Positions 58,309 to 64,000 of a stretch of 64,000 nucleotides of DNA are shown here, one piece after another. The number at the start of each line of letters is the position of its first letter. The first letter of the stretch is position 1. The stretch is from Martinezella rhizogenes (GTDB lineage Bacteria > Pseudomonadota > Alphaproteobacteria > Rhizobiales > Rhizobiaceae), in NCBI GenBank assembly GCA_013322215.1, contig JAAMEZ010000006.1, positions 372,001-436,000 on the forward strand, written 5' to 3'. The notes below the pieces were generated by a model that had not been told where the DNA came from, searched no databases, and saw only the letters and a program-made list of their open reading frames with translations. The translations under genes were made by a program, and so were the position numbers.

Positions 58309-59241
58309 ATGTTCGCCAAGACACAGCGCCTGAACAGTCCGACGGGCGCGACCCTTGCCTATCATCATTTGCCGGCTGCGACCGATGCTCGCGGTATCCT
58401 GCTGATATCACATGGTCTCGCCGAGCATTCCCGCCGCTATGAAGCCTTCGCGGGCGCGATGGCCGCCCAAGGCTTTCATGTCTATGTCCATGACCATCGC
58501 GGCCATGGCGAGACCATTGCCCCCGATGCGCCGATCGGGCGCTTTGCCAGAAGAGATGGTGTCGAACAGGTCATCGCCGACGTGCTTGCCATGCGTGAGC
58601 TTGCCGCAAGCACCCATCCTGGCCTGCCGATCATCCTGTTCGGTCACTCCATGGGCGGACTGATCAGCCTGAACACCGTCGTCACCCATCCGGACAAGTT
58701 CGATGCTGTCACCGTGTGGAACTCCAATTTCAATCCGGGTCTTGCCGGCCGCGCCGCTCAACTCATTCTCAAGACCGAGCGCATGTTCAAGGGATCGGAT
58801 GTACCGAGCGGACCATTGCCGAAATTGACATTCGGCACCTGGGGCAAATCGATCGCAGATCGCCGTACGGACTTCGACTGGCTCTCCCGCGTCCCGGAAC
58901 AGGTCGACAAGTATATCGCCGATCCCCTTTGCGGCTTCGATGCCTCCGTCTCGCTCTGGCTTGATCTATTCGAGTTGACCTTCCGCGCACCGCAAAAGAC
59001 GTATCTTGACCGTCTCCGGCGCAACATGCCCATCCATCTCGTCGGAGGCGGCAAGGACCCGGCAACCGACAATGCGAAAGCGATTTCCTGGCTGGAAAAT
59101 CATTTGAAAAGTGCTGGCCTCTCTCATATCACCATCGAGATCTATCCGCACACGCGGCACGAGACGCTCAACGACATCGGCGCCGAGCAAGCCATTTCCG
59201 ACTTTGCCGATTGGTGCAAGAAGGTGACGGCAAACAACTGA
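58309..59241 (+). CDS. alpha/beta hydrolase (monoacylglycerol lipase-like)
   Basis: The 310-residue protein has the lysophospholipase/PldB pattern. The oxyanion region is ILLISHGLAEHSRRYEAFAGAM, followed by VYVHDHRGHGET. The nucleophile elbow is FGHSMGG (Ser114) and the histidine lies in PHTRHETLND. No signal peptide is present. GGGGAGGA precedes the start. It lies 19 bp upstream of an EamA transporter on the same strand and may be co-transcribed. Confidence 0.9.
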   Translation: MFAKTQRLNSPTGATLAYHHLPAATDARGILLISHGLAEHSRRYEAFAGAMAAQGFHVYVHDHRGHGETIAPDAPIGRFARRDGVEQVIADVLAMRELAASTHPGLPIILFGHSMGGLISLNTVVTHPDKFDAVTVWNSNFNPGLAGRAAQLILKTERMFKGSDVPSGPLPKLTFGTWGKSIADRRTDFDWLSRVPEQVDKYIADPLCGFDASVSLWLDLFELTFRAPQKTYLDRLRRNMPIHLVGGGKDPATDNAKAISWLENHLKSAGLSHITIEIYPHTRHETLNDIGAEQAISDFADWCKKVTANN

Positions 59242-59260
59242 TTCTCAAGGAAATTCCGCA

Positions 59261-60220
59261 ATGAACACCTCCGGTGGCTCCTCGGTCCGATTGCCGCAAT
59301 CGGAGCTGACCTTCGGCCTGTTGATGATGTTTCTCTCCGTCGTCCTCTCGCCGATCATCGACATCTTCTCCAAGCTCGCGGCAGCCACGATCCCGCCAGG
59401 CGAAGTTACCGCCGCCCGCTTTATCTTCCAGGCTCTCTTCGCGCTGCCGATGATGGCGATGCGCTGGCAATGGGGCACGTGGACATGGCGGCGCAGTGGC
59501 GTTCATGCCATCCGTGCCGCCGTGCTGACGTTGTCCATGGTGTCGTTCGTGACCACGCTGCAGGTGATGGAAGTGGCCGATGCCATCGCCATCTTTTTTG
59601 TCGAGCCGATGATGCTCACCATCCTGAGCAGCATCTTCCTGAAGGAAACCATCGGCTGGCGCCGCTACACGGCCTGCGCCGTCGGCTTCCTTGGCGCCAT
59701 GCTGATTATCCAGCCAAGCTTTCAGGAGGTCGGTTTCGTCGCCCTGCTCCCCGTCGTCACCGCGCTTTGCATCGCCGTCTATGTGATGATTACGCGCATC
59801 GTATCTCATAGCGAGGATGCCTGGTCGATGCAGTTCCAGACCGCCGTGTGGGGCACCGGCTTCAGCCTGATCCTACTTGCCATCGGCCGGGCGACCGGGG
59901 CTGTAGTCCTCGATCCGGTCATGCCGGATCTGACGGCCATGCTCTATCTCTTCGGTGTCGGAGCCACTGCAGCGGCCGCCGGTATCCTGACGGTCTACGC
60001 CTACCGCGCCGTGCCTGCCTCGACGCTCGCGCCGCTGCAATATTTCGAGATCGTCTCGGCAACAATCTTCGGCTGGCTCGTCTTCGACAACTTCCCCGAT
60101 GCGATCAAATGGCTCGGCATCCTCATCATCATGGGCTCCGGGCTCTACATCCTCTGGCGCGAGCGACGCTTTGCTTCCAGGCCCGTATCCGATACATCTG
60201 AAACAGCATTCACGCCCTAG
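59261..60220 (+). CDS. EamA/DMT family transporter
   Basis: The 319-residue, ten-helix protein has two EamA repeats (LLMMFLSVVLSPIIDIFSKLAAATIPPGEVTAARFIFQALF, and LFGVGATAAAAGILTVYAYRAVPASTLAPLQYFEIV in the second). It resembles the RarD/S-adenosylmethionine-uptake-like branch, but the substrate is not clear. A rhizobial intergenic repeat begins directly at its 3' end. Confidence 0.9.
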   Translation: MNTSGGSSVRLPQSELTFGLLMMFLSVVLSPIIDIFSKLAAATIPPGEVTAARFIFQALFALPMMAMRWQWGTWTWRRSGVHAIRAAVLTLSMVSFVTTLQVMEVADAIAIFFVEPMMLTILSSIFLKETIGWRRYTACAVGFLGAMLIIQPSFQEVGFVALLPVVTALCIAVYVMITRIVSHSEDAWSMQFQTAVWGTGFSLILLAIGRATGAVVLDPVMPDLTAMLYLFGVGATAAAAGILTVYAYRAVPASTLAPLQYFEIVSATIFGWLVFDNFPDAIKWLGILIIMGSGLYILWRERRFASRPVSDTSETAFTP

Positions 60221-60322
60221 AGCCTTTCCGCTTTTCTTCGAATCGCAAAAACGCTCTATCATTTTGTTTGGACGCAATTCCGGACGAAAAACCGCTTCGC
60301 ACTTTTCCTGGAATTGCTCTAA
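60219..60322 (-). repeat. rhizobial intergenic repeat, copy 2 (inverted, extended)
   Basis: On the minus strand AGAGCAATTCC, GGAAAAGTGCGAAGCGGTTT, TCGTCCGGAATTGCGT and AAACAAAATGATAGAGCG match copy 1 at 10296. A second arm, GAGCCTTTCCGCTTTTCTTC, continues the palindrome. It fills most of the gap between the EamA and CoA-transferase genes. Confidence 0.8.
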
Positions 60323-60340
60323 GCGGCAGAGCGGACAGAC

Positions 60341-61543
60341 ATGACAGAACAAAAGACCAAGAAACCTCCGCTTTCCGGTATTCGTGTCATCGAGCTTGCC
60401 CGCGTGCTCGCCGGTCCCTGGGCCGGGCAGATGCTCGCCGATCTCGGCGCCGATGTCATCAAGGTGGAAAATCCCGATGGCGGCGACGACACGCGTCAAT
60501 GGGGACCGCCCTTCGTCGAAGGCAAGGATGGCGAAAATCTCTCCGCCGCCTATTACCATTCCGCCAATCGCGGCAAGCGCTCCATCACCGCCGACCTCAG
60601 AACAGAGGAAGGTCAGGAACTGGTGCGCCGGCTGGTGAAGACGGCCGATGTGGTGATCGAGAATTTCAAGCTCGGCGGTCTGGTCAAATACGGGCTGGAT
60701 TACGAAAGCCTGAAAACGATCAACCCACGTATCGTCTATTGCTCGATTACCGGCTTCGGGCAGACCGGCCCCTATGCCAACCTCGCGGGCTACGACTATA
60801 TCGTCCAGGGCATGTCCGGCTTCATGTCGATAACAGGTGAGCCGGGTGGCCAGCCAATGAAAGCTGGTGTGGCGATCGCTGACATCTTCACCGGCATCTA
60901 TGCGGTTTCGGCGATCGAGGCGGCCCTGATCCATGCCCTGAAGACGGGCGAAGGGCAGCTCATCGACATGGCGCTGCTCGACGTTCAATCCGCCGTGCTT
61001 GCCAATCAGAACATGAACTATCTGATCTCCGGCAAGCCGCCGGTGCGGCTCGGCAACGCCCATCCCAACATCTCGCCCTATGAAGTCGTGCCGACGGCCG
61101 ACGGCTATCTGATTCTAGCTGTCGGCAATGACGGGCAGTTCCGGCGCCTGTGCGCCATTCTCGGCCTCAGTAGCCACGCCGACGACGAGCGCTATGCAAC
61201 CAACAAGGCCCGCGTCGCCCATCGCAACGAGGTGCGCGCTTTTGTCTCCACTGAGACGCTGAAATGGAACAAGGCGGATCTGCTTCGAGCCTGCGAAGCC
61301 AATGCCGTCCCGGCCGGCGCCATCAACACGATCGAGGATATGTTCGCCGATCCGCAGATTGTGGCGCGTGGCTTGAGGATCGATCTCGAGGATAATGCCG
61401 GCACCGTCATTCCGAGCGTGCGCACGCCAATCGTGCTCTCGGAAACGCCGCTCACCTATACGCGGCCGAGCCCGCGTCTCGGCGAACATCAGGAGGAAGT
61501 TCTGGCCGAATTGGCCGAACTGGAGGGAAAGGCAAGCACATGA
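60341..61543 (+). CDS. class III (CaiB/BaiF) CoA-transferase
   Basis: The 400-residue protein has the family N-terminus LSGIRVIELARVLAGPWAGQMLADLGADVIKVENP, then YYHSANRGKRSI. The nucleotide-side loop is YDYIVQGMSGFMSITGEPGG. The MKAGVAIADIFTGIYA segment holds the catalytic Asp that forms the acyl-anhydride intermediate. Acyl substrates cannot be told. Its stop overlaps the start of a ThDP-dependent enzyme by 4 bp, so the two probably act in one pathway. The formyl-CoA transferase/oxalyl-CoA decarboxylase pair has this combination, but no substrate residue proves it. Confidence 0.9.
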   Translation: MTEQKTKKPPLSGIRVIELARVLAGPWAGQMLADLGADVIKVENPDGGDDTRQWGPPFVEGKDGENLSAAYYHSANRGKRSITADLRTEEGQELVRRLVKTADVVIENFKLGGLVKYGLDYESLKTINPRIVYCSITGFGQTGPYANLAGYDYIVQGMSGFMSITGEPGGQPMKAGVAIADIFTGIYAVSAIEAALIHALKTGEGQLIDMALLDVQSAVLANQNMNYLISGKPPVRLGNAHPNISPYEVVPTADGYLILAVGNDGQFRRLCAILGLSSHADDERYATNKARVAHRNEVRAFVSTETLKWNKADLLRACEANAVPAGAINTIEDMFADPQIVARGLRIDLEDNAGTVIPSVRTPIVLSETPLTYTRPSPRLGEHQEEVLAELAELEGKAST

Positions 61544-63198
61544 AACGAACGGGCGGGCAACTCATCGTCGAGGCATTAAAGGCCAATGGCGTGCAGCGCA
61601 TTTCCTGCGTGCCGGGCGAGAGCTTTCTCGCTGTGCTCGATGCCCTGCATGACAGCGATATCAAGGTGCTCGTCTGTCGCCAGGAAGGCGGCGCGGCCAT
61701 GATGGCGGACACCTGGGGCCGATTGACCGGCGAGCCGGGCATCTGCATGGTTACCCGCGGTCCCGGCGCCACCAACGCGTCTGCCGGTCTCCACATCGCG
61801 CGGCAGGATTCGATCCCGATGATCCTGTTCATCGGCCACGTCCAGCGTGATGCCCGCGAACGCGAAGCCTTTCAGGAAGTGGAATTCCGGCGCGCCTTTA
61901 CCGAATTCGCCAAATGGGTCGGCGAGATCGATGATGCCGCCCGCATTCCGGAATTCGTCACCCGCGCCTTCGCGGTCGCGACGTCTGGGCGTCCCGGCCC
62001 CGTCGTGCTGACCCTGCCTGAGGATATGCTGCGCGATGAGGTCGAAGCGCCGGAAGCGCTGCCTTATGTCCCCGTTGCCGCTCATCCGGGCCGCAACCAG
62101 CTTGCAGATCTCCGGAAGCGCCTCGCGACTGCGGAACGGCCGATGGTCATTCTCGGCGGCACGCGCTGGAACGAAGAAGCGGTTACCGGCATCAGGCAGT
62201 TCGCAGAGCGTTTCAAGCTACCGGTCGGCTGCTCCTTCCGCCGGCAGATGCTGTTCGACCACCTGCATCCAAACTATGCCGGCGATGTCGGCATCGGCAT
62301 CAACCCGGCGCTGGCAAAGGAGATCAAGGAAGCGGATCTGCTGATCCTTCTCGGTGGCCGCCTCTCCGAAATGCCGTCCTCCGGCTATACGCTGGTCGAT
62401 ATCCCCTACCCGCGCCAGCAACTCGTCCACATTCATCCCGATCCCTCCGAACTTGGTCGCGTCTACCGGCCAGATCTGGCCATTTGCGCGAGCCCGACGG
62501 ACTTCGTTGCTGCCCTCGCAGATTTTGCCCCACCGCACGAAGCGCCCTGGGCGGAGCGCACGGAACGTATGCACGCGGCCTACCTTGCCTGGTCGACGAC
62601 ACCGGAAAAGAGCCCCGGCGCGGTCCACATGGGCCGCATCATGGATTGGATCGAAGCCAACACCGCTGACGATACGATCTTCACCAACGGCGCCGGCAAC
62701 TATGCGACCTGGCTGCACCGCTTCCATCGCTTCCGCCGCTTCAACACGCAGTCCGCACCGACATCTGGCTCAATGGGTTACGGCCTGCCGGCAGCGGTCG
62801 CCGCGAAACAGCTCTTCCCTGAGCGCGAGATTATCTGCTTTGCCGGCGACGGTTGTTTCATGATGCATGGGCAGGAATTTGCGACCGCCGTCCAGCATGA
62901 ACTGCCACTCATCGCCTTGGTTATCAATAATGGTATGTACGGCACCATCCGCATGCATCAGGAGCGGGAATACCCCGGCCGTGTCAGCGCTACGGCGCTC
63001 GACAATCCGGATTTTGCGGCTCTTGCCCGTGCCTATGGGGGCCATGGCGAGACCGTGAAGGTAACGGAAGAGTTTGGCCCGGCCTTCGAGCGGGCGCGCG
63101 CCAGCGGCAAGCCGGCAATCATCGAGATTGCGCTCGATCCGGAAGCGATCACACCCTCCCGCACGCTGACGGAAATTGCCCAAACAAAAAGCCGGTGA
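61540..63198 (+). CDS. ThDP-binding enzyme, acetolactate synthase-like
   Basis: The 552-residue protein has the three ThDP-enzyme domains. The N-terminal part has VCRQEGGAAMMADTWGRLTG (catalytic Glu49) and GPGATNASAGL. The middle part begins RPMVILGGTRWNEEA. The C-terminal part has the ThDP motif FAGDGCFMMHGQEFATAVQHELPLIALVINNGMYGT (GDG...NN). Candidates are acetolactate synthase, glyoxylate carboligase or oxalyl-CoA decarboxylase; the ORF lacks a regulatory subunit gene nearby. It is translationally coupled to the CoA-transferase. Confidence 0.88.
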   Translation: MKRTGGQLIVEALKANGVQRISCVPGESFLAVLDALHDSDIKVLVCRQEGGAAMMADTWGRLTGEPGICMVTRGPGATNASAGLHIARQDSIPMILFIGHVQRDAREREAFQEVEFRRAFTEFAKWVGEIDDAARIPEFVTRAFAVATSGRPGPVVLTLPEDMLRDEVEAPEALPYVPVAAHPGRNQLADLRKRLATAERPMVILGGTRWNEEAVTGIRQFAERFKLPVGCSFRRQMLFDHLHPNYAGDVGIGINPALAKEIKEADLLILLGGRLSEMPSSGYTLVDIPYPRQQLVHIHPDPSELGRVYRPDLAICASPTDFVAALADFAPPHEAPWAERTERMHAAYLAWSTTPEKSPGAVHMGRIMDWIEANTADDTIFTNGAGNYATWLHRFHRFRRFNTQSAPTSGSMGYGLPAAVAAKQLFPEREIICFAGDGCFMMHGQEFATAVQHELPLIALVINNGMYGTIRMHQEREYPGRVSATALDNPDFAALARAYGGHGETVKVTEEFGPAFERARASGKPAIIEIALDPEAITPSRTLTEIAQTKSR

Positions 63199-63218
63199 GC
63201 GCGAGCCCACCGGCCTTT
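63186..63218. terminator. terminator shared by the ThDP enzyme and ridA-like genes
   Basis: GCCGGTG (63191-63197) pairs with CACCGGC (63208-63214), followed by CTTT; five A on the other side serve the minus strand. Confidence 0.65.
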
Positions 63219-63239
63219 CCAAAACACTGATCGGGCGAC

Positions 63240-63581
63240 TTAAAGCGCCGCCGTCACGATGAACTCAACCTTGTACTTCGGCGCAGCGAGCTTGGCTTCG
63301 CTGGTGGCGCGGGCCGGCGTATTGGCCGGATCGACCCAGGCTTCCCAGGCAGCGTTCATTTCGGCGAAGTAGGAAATGTCGGAGAGGTAGATAAGCGTCT
63401 GCAGGATCTTCGACTTGTTGGAGCCGGCTGCAGCGAGCAGGCGATCGACTTCAGCCAACGCCGACTTGCACTGATCGGTGACGCTTTCGCCTTCGCCAAC
63501 CTGGCCGGCGAGATAAACGGTGTTGCCGTGGATGACTGCGCCGCTCATGCGGGCGCCGACGTCGATACGCTTGATGCTCAT
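63240..63581 (-). CDS. RidA/YjgF family protein
   Basis: The 113-residue protein from ATG 63581 is a single RidA domain: MSIKRIDVGARMSGAVIHGNTVYLAGQVG, a middle block ILQTLIYLSDISYFAEMN, and the C-terminal PARATSEAKLAAPKYKVEF, in which Arg sits at the position of the enamine-binding Arg105. RidA proteins hydrolyse reactive enamine/imine intermediates. It is convergent with the ThDP enzyme. Confidence 0.9.
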   Translation of the reverse strand: MSIKRIDVGARMSGAVIHGNTVYLAGQVGEGESVTDQCKSALAEVDRLLAAAGSNKSKILQTLIYLSDISYFAEMNAAWEAWVDPANTPARATSEAKLAAPKYKVEFIVTAAL

Positions 63582-63668
63582 GGTCTTCTCCTGATGTTGT
63601 TTTCGACAGGTAGACAGGGCAAGGCTCATAGCCTGCCCTGCAATCTAAAGGGCCGAGGAAACAGCCGT

Positions 63669-64000
63669 TCAGCCGCGAATGTGATGCGTCTTCTGATAAA
63701 TCGCCGTCGAGCGTGCGCCGGAACGGCAATAGCCGAGCATCGGCCGCGGGAATTCGTCCAGCGCATCGACCATGCCCCGCACAGCCTCTTCGGTCACGCC
63801 CATCGGGCCGACGGGCACATGGGTGATCTCCAGGCCGAGCTCCTTGGCACGGGCTTCGATGGCGCCAAACGGCGTCTGATCCGGGCTCTCGCCATCGGGG
63901 CGATGGCAGACGATGGACTTGAAACCCATGGCCTTAATCTCATCGAGATCGTCTACGGCAATCTGGCCGGAGACCGAGTATTCATCGTCGATCGGGCGGA
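63669..64000 (-). CDS. TIGR01244-type phosphatase/sulfurtransferase-like protein, 5' end outside window
   Basis: The minus-strand frame is open from the right edge (RPIDDEYSVSGQIAVDDLDEIKAMGF at the N-terminal end seen here) to a stop at 63669. It contains FKSIVCHRPDGE, THVPVGPMGVTEEAVRGM and the Cys-x4-Arg loop LGYCRSGARSTAIY. This matches the small TIGR01244/Blh-type domain often linked to sulfur metabolism in alphaproteobacteria. The start codon lies beyond 64000; the in-frame Met at 63929 is internal. The 90 bp to the RidA gene hold no other gene. Confidence 0.83.
   Translation of the reverse strand, partial: RPIDDEYSVSGQIAVDDLDEIKAMGFKSIVCHRPDGESPDQTPFGAIEARAKELGLEITHVPVGPMGVTEEAVRGMVDALDEFPRPMLGYCRSGARSTAIYQKTHHIRG

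Overview
The window looks like chromosomal DNA of a Rhizobium-type alphaproteobacterium. The evidence is high GC, a rhizobial dcw (division and cell wall) cluster, an FtsZ with a long Gln/Pro/Ala-rich linker, a btaA-btaB pair for betaine lipids, a pyrophosphate-type phosphofructokinase, and a rhizobial intergenic repeat family. No prophage, integrase, insertion sequence, CRISPR array or tRNA was recognised. This is core genome with short accessory gaps.

Layout. 1-14.7 kb holds housekeeping genes: an aminopeptidase P cut by the left edge, a probable structured small RNA with a tiny upstream ORF, prmA, a flavin monooxygenase, a Sco protein, cheW, creA, an ArsR/SRPBCC pair, a GNAT acetyltransferase with a structured leader, ligA, a CDP-diacylglycerol pyrophosphatase, a hexapeptide acyltransferase, recN and bamD. 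15-38.2 kb is the dcw cluster on the minus strand. In transcription order it reads mraZ-rsmH-ftsL-ftsI-murE-murF-mraY-murD-ftsW-murG-murC-murB, then ddlB-ftsQ-ftsA-ftsZ, then lpxC. An aquaporin/MFS pair interrupts it between murB and ddlB. Four TGGG boxes at exact 10-bp spacing lie upstream of mraZ and are the probable MraZ operator. rnpB (RNase P RNA) lies just beyond, on the minus strand.

39-52 kb holds an amine-oxidase-like flavoprotein, several peptidoglycan hydrolases (two SLT proteins, an AmpD-like amidase, a GH25 lysozyme, an MltB-type transglycosylase), a TerB/DnaJ protein, PPi-phosphofructokinase, a LysE exporter, a class C beta-lactamase-like protein and the btaAB betaine-lipid operon. 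52-64 kb holds EamA transporters, a 25-residue membrane microprotein, metF with an ArsR-methyltransferase fusion, ettA, an RNase T2, an alpha/beta hydrolase, a class III CoA-transferase/ThDP-enzyme pair, a RidA protein and a TIGR01244-type protein cut by the right edge.

The genes work together mainly on the envelope: precursor synthesis (Mur, MraY, Ddl), septation (FtsZ/A/Q/L/I/W), outer membrane assembly (LpxC, BamD) and peptidoglycan turnover. The signals most worth a second look are regulatory: a CCUCCUCCC-loop RNA behind a DUF1127-like micro-ORF (1.5-1.8 kb), a Shine-Dalgarno-sequestering hairpin (7.5 kb), an operator filling a promoter spacer (7.2 kb), a perfect 26-bp palindrome (41.1 kb), two helically phased repeat arrays (44.1 and 44.9 kb), and a 16-bp dyad before the ArsR-methyltransferase/metF pair (55.4 kb).
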